Assembly: GCF_011759585.1 (NCBI RefSeq)
Contig: NZ_JAAOYV010000002.1
Span: 62,001 to 126,000 of the forward strand
DNA: 64,000 nt
Direction: 5' to 3'
DNA from: Frigoribacterium endophyticum
Lineage (GTDB): Bacteria > Actinomycetota > Actinomycetes > Actinomycetales > Microbacteriaceae
Shown: one piece after another, positions 23,216 through 30,746 of the stretch
Layout: each line of letters opens with the position of its first letter
How positions within the stretch are numbered: position 1 is the stretch's first letter
The notes under the pieces: model-generated
Database searches by the model: none
What the model saw: only the letters and a program-made list of their open reading frames with translations
Told to the model about the DNA's origin: nothing
Program-made: the position numbers and the translations under genes

Positions 23216-23914
23216 TCAGTCGCCGAGCCCGAGGGCGAGCTTGGAGCGGTGCGCCGAGGGCCGGGCCCCGGCGGCGTGCAGCCGCGGCGCGACCGCGTCG
23301 AGCAGGGCGTCGCCCTCGGGGCCGTCGACGCCTCGGCCGAGCTCGGCCTCCCACTCGCGCCAGGCACGGACCCGCCCGTCGGCCGCGCGCGTCGCGCGCA
23401 CCACGTCGTCGGCGACCTCGACGAGCTCGCGCCCCTCGTGGTCGAGCAGGTGGTGCGCCGTCCGCCGCGTCTCGAGCAGGAGGACGGGCCGCAGCGCGGG
23501 CGCCCCGTCGCCGACACCGTCGCCGCCGCCCCCGGTCCCGAGCAGCGCCGCGACCCGGTCGAGCAGCTCGGCGGGCACCGGCTCGTCGTCCGCGCCCAGC
23601 GGGTGGTGCACCTCGCGTCGCCCGCCGCCCGCGACCTCCGGCGGCAGCTTGAGGTGCCAGCCCGCGTCGTGCCCGCCGGTGCGACGTCGGAGCGTCACCC
23701 GGGCCCCGAGGAGGCGGTGGTCGGGCGTGTCGTGGTAGGTCGCCGAGAGCGAGGCGGCCGGGTCGAGCTCGACGCGCGCGACCTCGAGGGCGCGACCCGC
23801 GCCTCCCCCGGCCCCGGCTCCGGCCCCGACGCCGACGCCGACCAGGTCGGGCACCGCGGCCTCGTCGTCGACGTCGTACTTGCGCTCGATCTCGATCTGC
23901 TCCGTGCCGGTCAT
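23216..23914 (-). CDS. CYTH-domain (triphosphate tunnel metalloenzyme) protein
   Basis: A 232-residue single CYTH domain. The defining ExExK motif is present at the N-terminus (IEIERKYDV), followed by YHDTPDHRLL, VTLRRRTGG and WHLKLPP with the basic tunnel residues, then the acidic LVEVADDVV and FxEWEAEL-like blocks. CYTH proteins bind triphosphates with Mg2+ and act as tripolyphosphatases, thiamine triphosphatases or adenylate cyclases; many bacterial ones bind polyphosphate through a CHAD partner, but no CHAD domain is present. A GAGAGAGGGAG linker interrupts the first strands. ATG 23914 is preceded by TACAAC with 6 nt between. Divergent from the maltokinase gene across a 21-bp tandem repeat. 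Confidence 0.88.
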   Translation of the reverse strand: MTGTEQIEIERKYDVDDEAAVPDLVGVGVGAGAGAGGGAGRALEVARVELDPAASLSATYHDTPDHRLLGARVTLRRRTGGHDAGWHLKLPPEVAGGGRREVHHPLGADDEPVPAELLDRVAALLGTGGGGDGVGDGAPALRPVLLLETRRTAHHLLDHEGRELVEVADDVVRATRAADGRVRAWREWEAELGRGVDGPEGDALLDAVAPRLHAAGARPSAHRSKLALGLGD

Positions 23915-23936
23915 CACCCCGTTGTAGTCGATCGGC

Positions 23937-23984
23937 CGGGCCCGCGTCGACGCGGACCGGGCCCGCGTCGACGCCGACCGGGCC
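23937..23984. repeat. 21-bp tandem direct repeat between divergent CYTH and maltokinase genes
   Basis: Two adjacent 21-bp units (23937-23957, 23958-23978) begin CGGGCCCGCGTCGACGC and differ at one position (CGGAC versus CCGAC). A partial third copy CGGGCC follows to 23984. Each unit holds the palindrome GCGTCGACGC. They lie just upstream of both start codons, where operators or a duplicated binding site would be. Confidence 0.75.
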
Positions 23985-24003
23985 GTCACCCCGCCGGTCG
24001 GCG

Positions 24004-24009
24004 TACTGT
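24004..24009 (+). promoter_or_regulatory. -10 box of leaderless maltokinase-like gene
   Basis: TACTGT, 7 nt before the ATG at 24017. Confidence 0.6.
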
Positions 24010-24016
24010 CGGGGCC

Positions 24017-25375
24017 ATGAGCGATGTCGCCCCGAGTCTGGCTGGTTGGATGGCGCGACAGCGCTGGTACGCGACGAAGGGGCGCACGCCTGCGATCCGG
24101 GTGATCGGGTCGTTCGAGGCCGACCTCGACGGCGTGCTCGCCATCACGCTCCTCGTCATCGACGAGGCCCCCGACGTGCCCGTGCTCTACCAGGTGCCCG
24201 TCGTGGCCCGCCGCAGCCCCCTGCCGGGCGGCGACGCGGCCTTCATCGGCTCGGCCGACGACCTCTACCTCTACGACGCCCCCCACGACCCGGCGTACGC
24301 GCGGCACCTCTTCGAGCTGCTGTCGTCGACGAGCCACGTCGACGGGTCGGACGTCGCGGTCGACGGCACGCTGCACGTCGCCGCCGGCACCGTGACCCGC
24401 TCGCGCGTGCTCTCGGGCGAGCAGTCGAACACGTCGATCATCTACGACGTCACGGGCGGCCCCGTCGAGCACGCCATCGCCAAGGTGTTCCGCGTGCTGC
24501 ACCACGGCGACAACCCCGACGTGACGACGCAGGCGGCGCTCACCGAGGGCGGCAGCACCCGCGTGCCCACGACCTTCGGCTCGCTGCACGCCACGTGGCC
24601 CGACCCGGGCCGCGACGGCGGCGTCGCGAGCGGCCACCTCGCCTTCTCGCAGGAGTTCCTGGCCGGCTCGGAGGACGCCTGGCGCGTGGCCCTCGACGCG
24701 GCCTCCGCCGGCCGGGGCTTCACGACCGAGGCCCACGACCTCGGCGTCGCCGTCGCCGAGGTGCACGCCACGCTCGCGCGCCAGCTCGGCACCGTCGAGG
24801 CCGACCAGGACGCCGTCGACGGGGCCCTCGTCAGCATGCGGCGCCGCATCACGACGGCCGCCCGCGAGGTGCCCGAGATCGCCCCGCACGCCGACGCCAT
24901 CCTGCGGGTCTACGACGCGGCCGGTGCGCTCACCTGGCCGCGACTCCAGCGGATCCACGGCGACCTCCACCTCGGCCAGGCGCTCCAGTCGCCGACGCGG
25001 GGCTGGACGCTGCTCGACTTCGAGGGCGAGCCCCTTCGGCCGATGCCCGAGCGCTCGCGCCCCGACCTGGCCCTGCGCGACGTCGCCGGCATGCTGCGGT
25101 CGTTCGACTACGTCGCGGGGTCGCTCGCGCAGCAGACGCCGCCGGTCGACGTCGGCACCTGGGCGCACGACGCCCGCGCCGCGTTCGTCGACGGCTACGT
25201 GGCGTCGTCGGGCGTCGACGTGCGGGCCCAGCGGGCCCTGCTCGACGCGTTCGAGATCGACAAGGCCGTCTACGAGGCGATCTACGAGAGCCGCAACCGG
25301 CCCGACTGGATCGGCATCCCCATCGCCGCGGTCGAGCGCCTCGTGGCGCGCTCCGCCCCCGCCGCCGGCCAGTAG
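24017..25375 (+). CDS. Maltokinase-like (Pep2/Mak) phosphotransferase
   Basis: A 452-residue protein of the maltokinase/Pep2 group, kinases with an aminoglycoside-kinase-like fold that make maltose-1-phosphate in the TreS-Mak-GlgE route. The N-terminal cap (QRWYATKGRTP, ending in VLYQVPVV) is specific to this group. The catalytic loop is RIHGDLHLGQAL, with the metal-binding Asp in LLDFEGEP. RSRPDLALRDVAGMLRSFDYVAG is the signature C-terminal block. In most genomes Mak is fused to or next to treS, glgE or glgB. None is in this window, so the enzyme stands alone or the other genes lie elsewhere. It converges on poxB at a long hairpin. Confidence 0.87.
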   Translation: MSDVAPSLAGWMARQRWYATKGRTPAIRVIGSFEADLDGVLAITLLVIDEAPDVPVLYQVPVVARRSPLPGGDAAFIGSADDLYLYDAPHDPAYARHLFELLSSTSHVDGSDVAVDGTLHVAAGTVTRSRVLSGEQSNTSIIYDVTGGPVEHAIAKVFRVLHHGDNPDVTTQAALTEGGSTRVPTTFGSLHATWPDPGRDGGVASGHLAFSQEFLAGSEDAWRVALDAASAGRGFTTEAHDLGVAVAEVHATLARQLGTVEADQDAVDGALVSMRRRITTAAREVPEIAPHADAILRVYDAAGALTWPRLQRIHGDLHLGQALQSPTRGWTLLDFEGEPLRPMPERSRPDLALRDVAGMLRSFDYVAGSLAQQTPPVDVGTWAHDARAAFVDGYVASSGVDVRAQRALLDAFEIDKAVYEAIYESRNRPDWIGIPIAAVERLVARSAPAAGQ

Positions 25376-25399
25376 GCCACCGGAGGCCGCGCTAGCCGC

Positions 25400-25457
25400 C
25401 CGAGTGGCCACGACCTGCTGCTCCCGTCACCGGGAGGAGCAGGTCGTGACCACTCGG
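25400..25457. terminator. Long hairpin between maltokinase-like gene and poxB (GAGTGG-type element A)
   Basis: Arms 25400-25426 and 25431-25457 pair over 27 bp with two mismatches around a TCAC loop. The outer part, GAGTGGCCACGA and TCGTGACCACTC, is nearly the same as in the hairpin at 51145-51201. It separates convergent genes and should terminate both. Confidence 0.8.
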
Positions 25458-25479
25458 CGCGCCCCGCCGGAGGCCCGGG

Positions 25480-27237
25480 TCAGGGGCGCGGGACGTTGCG
25501 GAGGTTCGAGCGGGCCATCGCCACGACCTCGCCCGCGCCTCCGTTCACGACGATCTTCGACATCGCCAGCGAGAAGCCCTTCACCTGGGAGCCCGTGATC
25601 GCCGGCGGCAGCGAGAGCGCCTGCGGGTCGGTGGCGATGTCGATCAGCGCCGGGCCGTCGTGCTCGAAGACCGCCTCGAAGCCGTCGCGGAGGTCGCCCG
25701 GCTGGTCGACGTGCACGGCGTGGATGCCGATCGACCGGGCCACGGCCGCGTAGTCGACGTAGGGCACGTCGACGCCGAAGTCGGGGTAGCCGTCGACGAG
25801 CATCTCGAGCTTGACGAGGCCGAGCGTCGAGTTGTTGAACACGACGATCTTCACCGGCAGTTCGTACATCTTCGCCGTGATCAGCTCGCCCATGAGCATC
25901 GAGAGGCCGCCGTCGCCCGACATCGACACGACCTGGCGGCCCGGGTGGGCGAACTGCGCGCCGAGCGCGTGCGGCAGGGCGTTCGCCATCGAGCCGTGCA
26001 GGTACGAGCCGAAGACGCGGCGCCCGGCCGTCGGGGTGACGTAGCGCGCCGCCCAGACGTTCGACATGCCCGTGTCGGCGGTGAAGATCGCGTCGTCGGC
26101 CGCGACCTCGTCGAGGATGGAGGCCGCGTACTCGGGGTGGATCGGCACGAGGGCGTCGGCCTTCTTCGTGTACGCCCCGACGACGCCGTTCATCAGCTTG
26201 TCGTGCTTCTTGAGCGTCTTGTCGAGGAACCTGCGGCTCTTCTTGTCGCGCACGAGCGGGGCGAGCGCCCGCAGGGTCGGGAGCACGGCCCCGTGCACGG
26301 GCACGTGGACCGTCGCGCGCCGCCCGATCACGGCGGCCTCGACGTCGACCTGGGCGATGCGCACCTGGTCGCCGTCGGGGAGGAACTGGGGGTACGGGAA
26401 GTCCGTGCCGAGCAGCACCAGGAGGTCGGCGTCGTGGATGCCCGCGTGCGCCGCCCCGTAGCCGAGCAGGCCGGTCATGCCGACGTCGTAGGGGTTGTCG
26501 TGCTGGATGACGTCCTTGCCGCGCAGGCTGTGCCCGATCGGCGCCCCCACCCGCCCGGCGAGCTCGATGATCTCGTCGTGCGCGCCGCGGCCGCCCTCCC
26601 CCACGAAGAACGCCACGGTGCCGGCCTCGTTGATCGCGTCGGCGAGGGCCTGCACGTCCTCCTGCGCGGGCACCAGCTCGGGCGCCCGGGTCGTGAGGTG
26701 CGGGGGCGTCGCGCCCTCGGCGTCGAGCTCGGCGACGTCGCCCGGCAGCGTGACGACGCTGACGCCGTGCCCGGCGAGCGTGTGGCGGATCGCCGCGGCG
26801 ACCACCGACGGCGACTGCACCGAGGTCGAGATCATCTCGCTGTAGCCCGAGCACTCGACGAACAGCCGGTCGGGGTGCGTCTCCTGGAAGTAGTCCGAGC
26901 CGATCATGGCGCTCGGGATGTGGCTGGCGATCGCGAGCACCTTGGCACGGCTGCGGTGCGCGTCGTAGAGGCCGTTGATGAGGTGCAGGTTGCCGGGGCC
27001 GCACGAACCCGCGCAGACGGCGAGCTCGCCGCTCATCTGGGCGTCGCCCGACGCCATGAACGCCGCGGCCTCCTCGTTGCGGACGTGGATCCAGTCGATC
27101 CCGCCCGCCTCCGAGCCGCCCGTGCGGCGCACCGCGTCGACGATCGGGTTGAGGCTGTCGCCCACGATGCCGTAGATGCGGCGGACGCCCGCCTGGACGA
27201 GCTGCGCGATGATCTGGTCGGCGACCGTGTCTGCCAT
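25480..27237 (-). CDS. poxB: Pyruvate dehydrogenase (quinone)/pyruvate oxidase
   Basis: A 585-residue ThDP- and FAD-dependent enzyme that decarboxylates pyruvate to acetate and CO2, passing electrons to the quinone pool. The Pyr domain (residues 1-180) has the catalytic Glu in VRNEEAAAFMAS, and CAGSCGPGNLHLINGLYDAHR is typical of PoxB. The central FAD domain follows. The PP domain carries the ThDP-binding GDGGLSMLMGELITA...NNS motif near residue 430. The C-terminal VKGFSLAMSKIVVNGG region corresponds to the membrane-binding segment of E. coli PoxB. The ATG at 27237 has AAGGAGA 6 nt upstream. It is monocistronic between hairpins and a divergent mycoredoxin gene. Confidence 0.93.
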   Translation of the reverse strand: MADTVADQIIAQLVQAGVRRIYGIVGDSLNPIVDAVRRTGGSEAGGIDWIHVRNEEAAAFMASGDAQMSGELAVCAGSCGPGNLHLINGLYDAHRSRAKVLAIASHIPSAMIGSDYFQETHPDRLFVECSGYSEMISTSVQSPSVVAAAIRHTLAGHGVSVVTLPGDVAELDAEGATPPHLTTRAPELVPAQEDVQALADAINEAGTVAFFVGEGGRGAHDEIIELAGRVGAPIGHSLRGKDVIQHDNPYDVGMTGLLGYGAAHAGIHDADLLVLLGTDFPYPQFLPDGDQVRIAQVDVEAAVIGRRATVHVPVHGAVLPTLRALAPLVRDKKSRRFLDKTLKKHDKLMNGVVGAYTKKADALVPIHPEYAASILDEVAADDAIFTADTGMSNVWAARYVTPTAGRRVFGSYLHGSMANALPHALGAQFAHPGRQVVSMSGDGGLSMLMGELITAKMYELPVKIVVFNNSTLGLVKLEMLVDGYPDFGVDVPYVDYAAVARSIGIHAVHVDQPGDLRDGFEAVFEHDGPALIDIATDPQALSLPPAITGSQVKGFSLAMSKIVVNGGAGEVVAMARSNLRNVPRP

Positions 27238-27346
27238 GGGGTGTCTCCTTCGTCGAGGTCGTGGGGCGATCGACGGCGGGCCCGCGGGGGCGCTCGTCGC
27301 GACCTGCTCCCAGCCAACTCCCCCGCGCCTCCCCGGCTCCTGGGCT

Positions 27347-27352
27347 TAGCCT
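27347..27352 (+). promoter_or_regulatory. -10 box of leaderless mycoredoxin gene
   Basis: TAGCCT, 6 nt before the ATG at 27359. Confidence 0.65.
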
Positions 27353-27358
27353 TGGACG

Positions 27359-27631
27359 ATGACCGACACCGCCACCTCCTACGTGCCCGACGCGGGCACC
27401 ATCACCATGTTCAGCACCTCGTGGTGCGGCTACTGCGCGCGCCTCAAGCAGCAGCTCGGCAAGCAGGGCATCGGCTTCACCGAGGTCAACATCGAGGAGG
27501 TGCCGGGCACCGCCGAGATCGTCGAGAGCGTCAACGGCGGCAACCAGACCGTGCCGACCGTCATCTTCCCCGACGGCTCCACCGCCACGAACCCCTCGCT
27601 CGCCGACGTGCAGGCCAAGCTCGGCCTCTAG
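27359..27631 (+). CDS. mrx1: Mycoredoxin (glutaredoxin fold)
   Basis: A 90-residue thioredoxin-fold protein that reduces mycothiol-protein mixed disulfides. The active site WCGYC lies at about residues 22-26, preceded by ITMFSTS. The cis-proline loop TVPTVIFPDGS and the GGNQTVP motif identify the mycoredoxin-1 subgroup. The length equals that of known Mrx1 proteins. Its presence implies a mycothiol-based redox system. It is leaderless and ends at a convergent hairpin shared with the VOC gene. Confidence 0.93.
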   Translation: MTDTATSYVPDAGTITMFSTSWCGYCARLKQQLGKQGIGFTEVNIEEVPGTAEIVESVNGGNQTVPTVIFPDGSTATNPSLADVQAKLGL

Positions 27632-27675
27632 CGGGCCGACCGCGTCGCGCCCGAGAGGGCAGGCGCCGAGACGAC

Positions 27676-27715
27676 ACGACGCCCCGTGCCTCCCGAGGGA
27701 GGCGCGGGGCGTCGT
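27676..27715. terminator. Bidirectional hairpin between mycoredoxin and VOC genes
   Basis: Arms of 19 bp (27676-27694 and 27697-27715) pair with one mismatch and a 2-nt centre. The 3' arm contains GGAGGCGCG, the recurrent 9-mer of this window. Confidence 0.85.
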
Positions 27716-27730
27716 CGCGTGCGGGTCGCG

Positions 27731-28141
27731 TCAGCCCTGCGGCGCGGCCGCGAAGAACTCGATCTGGTTGCCGTCCGGGTCCTTGACCATCAGCGTGGTG
27801 CCGAACTCCGGGTCCTCGAGGTGGGAGTCGATGCCGACCGAGCGGGCGTGCTCCTGCCAGGCGACGACGCCGTCGCGGTCGGCGACGGCGAGGCCGATGT
27901 GGTCGAGACCGGGCACGGTCGGGTCGAACGGGACGGCCTTGCCCTCGGTGTAGGCGGTGACCCCGAGGATCTGCCCGCCGCCGACGGAGAACAGCCGGCG
28001 GTCGAGGCCGTCGAGCTCGATGCGGCCGACCGGCGGGGCGCCGAGCAGCGACTCGTAGAACGCGAGGCTGCGGTCGAGGTCGGACACGGTGATGGCGACG
28101 TGGGCGTAGCCCTGGACTTCCGGCACGGGGTGCTCCTTCAT
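27731..28141 (-). CDS. VOC-family protein (glyoxalase/dioxygenase superfamily)
   Basis: A 136-residue vicinal-oxygen-chelate protein with two beta-alpha-beta-beta-beta modules. YAHVAITVSDLDRSLAFYESLLG carries the first metal-ligand His, PGLDHIGLAVADRDGVVAWQEH the second, and DPDGNQIEFFA the terminal Glu. Metal ligands therefore look complete, so it is probably an active metalloenzyme (glyoxalase, dioxygenase or epoxide lyase) rather than a bare resistance protein. Substrate unknown. It lies downstream of the SNF2 gene on the same strand but behind that gene's own hairpin. Confidence 0.88.
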   Translation of the reverse strand: MKEHPVPEVQGYAHVAITVSDLDRSLAFYESLLGAPPVGRIELDGLDRRLFSVGGGQILGVTAYTEGKAVPFDPTVPGLDHIGLAVADRDGVVAWQEHARSVGIDSHLEDPEFGTTLMVKDPDGNQIEFFAAAPQG

Positions 28142-28213
28142 TCGGGGTGGTCACCCCACCGAACGCGCCGCCGCTGGGAGCCGCACGGGCACCGGGCCCG
28201 GAGAGGGCCCGCG

Positions 28214-28240
28214 GCGCGCCGGGCGGACGGCCCGGCGCGC
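28214..28240 (-). terminator. Hairpin terminator of the SNF2 helicase gene
   Basis: Perfect 11-bp arms GCGCGCCGGGC and GCCCGGCGCGC around GGACG, 8 bp beyond the SNF2 stop. Confidence 0.8.
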
Positions 28241-28247
28241 TGCGCGG

Positions 28248-30380
28248 CTAGCCGCCGAGCGCCTCGGTGAGCAGCGCGACGAGGGCGCTGTGCTGGATGT
28301 CGGCCGAGTCCACGACCTCGCTGTCGTCGCCGTCGAGGGCCCGGGCGGCGAGGCCGGCCTTGCTGTCGATGAGCTCGGCGATCTTCGTGTCGATCGTCTG
28401 GGCCGCGATGACGCGCCACGCGGTGACGGGCTCCTCCTGGCCGATGCGGTGCACGCGGTCGATCGCCTGGGTCTGCTCGGCGTCCGTCCACGACAGCTCG
28501 GCGAGCACGACGTTGGAGGCGACCTGCAGGTTGAGGCCGACGCCCGCCGCGGTGAGCGAGCAGACGACGATCTCGACCTCGGGGTCGTCGACGAACGCGT
28601 CGATCTGGCGCTGGCGCACGGCGGGCGTCTGGTCGCCGCGGATCGAGGCGTACTTGATGCCGCGCTTCGCGAACGTCTGCTCGGCGGTGTCCATCACGTC
28701 GATGTGCTTCGCGAAGAAGACGACCTTGCCGACGTTGCGGGCCAGCTGCGCGGTGTAGTCGGCCGCGAGGCCGGCCTTCGCCTGGCCGATGCGGCGCACC
28801 ATGCTGAAGACGTTCTCGCCGCTGCTCGAGCTGCTGGCGTCCTCCAGCTCCCACTTCGCCACCTGGCGCACGAGGTCGTGGTCGATGCCCTCGACCCGGA
28901 CGCCGGAGGCGCGGGCCGCGAGGGCGGAGCGGTAGCGGCTGACGAGACGGCGGGCCAGCTCGCGCTCGGCCTCCCGGATCGACCGGCCGGCCTCGTCGTC
29001 GAGCTCGACCGGCAGGTCGGCGACGCGACGGGCGGGGATGTCGGCGGCGACGTCGACCTTGCGGCGACGGACGATGCCGAGGTCGATGACGATCTCGCGG
29101 GCGGACGGGAAGAAGCCCGGGTCTGCGGGGGTGAGCCCCGCCTCCTCCAGCTGCTCCATGAGCTCGGCGGCCGGCTTCTTGTCGCCGATCCAGCCGAGGA
29201 ACTGCCAGATCGCCCGGAAGTCCTCGGTGTCGTTGATCAGCGGCGTGCCCGTGAGGGCCATCAGCAGGGGGTGCGCGGTGCGGGCGCGGATGCGCTCGGA
29301 GAGCTGCAGCACGTGTCGCGACCGCTGCGACTCCTTGTTCTTGATGAAGTGGGCCTCGTCGACGATCATGCCCTTGAAGCCGAGGTCGCCGAGCCAGCCG
29401 ACGTGCCGGTCGAGCACCTCGTAGTTGACGATCACGACGTCGGCGAACGCGTCGAGGGTGTCGCCGTCGCCGTGGATGACCGTGGCGGTGCGCGTCGGGG
29501 TCCAGAGCTGGACCTCGCGGGCCCAGTTGGTCTTGACCACGTTCGGCACGACGACGAGCAGGGGGTAGGCCCCGGCGGCCTGCGCGGCGAGGAGCGACTG
29601 GGCGGTCTTGCCGAGGCCCGGCTCGTCGGCGAGCAGGTAGGTGCGGTGGCCCTGGCGGGCGGACTCGACGAGCTGCGCCTGGTGGTGCATGAGCGTCGCG
29701 CCGGCGGGGGCGTCGACCGTGCTGGGCTCGGGCAGGGGCATGCACGCCGAGCCGCCGCCGGCGCCGTACTCGAACGCCTTGAACAGGGGCCCGAAGAGCT
29801 CCCAGTTGGCGAGGCGCACGGGGTGCACCTCGCGCGAGACCTCGGCGAGCGAGAAGTCGGGCGGCAGGAACGGGTTCGCCAGCTGGCGCGAGACGACCGA
29901 CTGCGGCACGACCTGGCGCTCGGAGACGGGGGCGACGGGCGCGGCCTCGCGCACGACGACCTGCTCCTCCGGGGCGAGCTCCATGCCCGCGGAGAGCTGC
30001 ATGTCGCGCTTCAGCGCCTTGGCGCTCTCGGAGACGACGGCGTCCTCGCCGAGGAGGGCGATCAGCGACGTGTCGCGAGCAGCCGTCTTCGCGAGGATCT
30101 GCGCGACGCCGTCGAGGCGCTTCATCTGCTCGGCGCGCTCGCCGTCGGTGATGGCCTTGTCGACCTTCACCCGGGCGCGCTCCTCGCGCATGAGCAGGGC
30201 GATGACCTGGAACTTCGTGCGGCTGGAGGGCTTGACCTGCCCCCGCTGGGCCGCGGCCTCGACCTCGCGCACGGCGCGGGCGAGGACGGGGATCAGCCCG
30301 TCGTTGTCGACCTCGCGGCGACGGTGCGGACGCTGGGCGGTGCGGGTGCCGCCGGATCGGTTCTGGCCTGGTCGAGCCAA
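28248..30380 (-). CDS. SNF2-family DEAD/DEAH helicase
   Basis: A 710-residue Swi2/Snf2-type DNA translocase. Residues 1-215 form a helical N-terminal region without a recognised domain. The motor core begins at MHHQAQLVESARQGH. Motif I (Walker A) is DEPGLGKTAQ, motif II is VDEAHFIKNK, motif III is ALTGTPLIND. The second RecA-like lobe follows with VVFFAKHIDVMD, SLTAAGVGLNLQ and DRVHRIGQ (motifs V-VI). The lone SNF2 core without a SWIM or HepA N-domain fits bacterial repair or RNA-polymerase-remodelling helicases. The TTG at 30380 has GAGGAGG 5 nt upstream; the reading frame upstream of it is arginine-rich shadow. The nearest promoter-like box is about 310 bp upstream, giving a long leader. 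Confidence 0.9.
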   Translation of the reverse strand: MARPGQNRSGGTRTAQRPHRRREVDNDGLIPVLARAVREVEAAAQRGQVKPSSRTKFQVIALLMREERARVKVDKAITDGERAEQMKRLDGVAQILAKTAARDTSLIALLGEDAVVSESAKALKRDMQLSAGMELAPEEQVVVREAAPVAPVSERQVVPQSVVSRQLANPFLPPDFSLAEVSREVHPVRLANWELFGPLFKAFEYGAGGGSACMPLPEPSTVDAPAGATLMHHQAQLVESARQGHRTYLLADEPGLGKTAQSLLAAQAAGAYPLLVVVPNVVKTNWAREVQLWTPTRTATVIHGDGDTLDAFADVVIVNYEVLDRHVGWLGDLGFKGMIVDEAHFIKNKESQRSRHVLQLSERIRARTAHPLLMALTGTPLINDTEDFRAIWQFLGWIGDKKPAAELMEQLEEAGLTPADPGFFPSAREIVIDLGIVRRRKVDVAADIPARRVADLPVELDDEAGRSIREAERELARRLVSRYRSALAARASGVRVEGIDHDLVRQVAKWELEDASSSSSGENVFSMVRRIGQAKAGLAADYTAQLARNVGKVVFFAKHIDVMDTAEQTFAKRGIKYASIRGDQTPAVRQRQIDAFVDDPEVEIVVCSLTAAGVGLNLQVASNVVLAELSWTDAEQTQAIDRVHRIGQEEPVTAWRVIAAQTIDTKIAELIDSKAGLAARALDGDDSEVVDSADIQHSALVALLTEALGG

Positions 30381-30746
30381 GGCTCCTCCTCGTGGTCGAC
30401 GGTCACGTCGACGGTGCTGTGTCGTCGATGCGACGACGGGTGCTGCACCGGCCGACCCGCGGTGTGCGGGGGCCGGGACCGCGCACCGCGGCGATCGGGG
30501 CTGATCGCGGTCGATCTGGTGCGGCACGGGCGTACGACTGGGACGTGCGGGAGCGGACGGCCCGGAGGCCAGGCCCTCGCCCGGGGCACCGTCGCGCGAG
30601 GCGGGCCTCGAGGGCCGGCACGACGCTCAGATCTGCGCCTGTCGATCGGTCGGGGCACCGTGTCGGAGCCGACACGGACGGTGCTGCGCGCCACTTTACG
30701 CGGTCGACGGGGCCGGGCGCCACCTGCGCCGGGGCGTGTCCGCCGC
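30381..30746 (-). other. 366-bp intergenic region, probable long leader of the SNF2 gene
   Basis: No credible gene is present on either strand; the open frames through it are arginine- and proline-rich and lack ribosome binding sites. On the minus strand TAAAGT (30692-30697), the only AT-rich hexamer, could be a -10 box and would give a leader of about 305 nt. Several short GC-rich inverted repeats occur (for example around 30480-30510) but none resembles a riboswitch I know. Confidence 0.5.
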
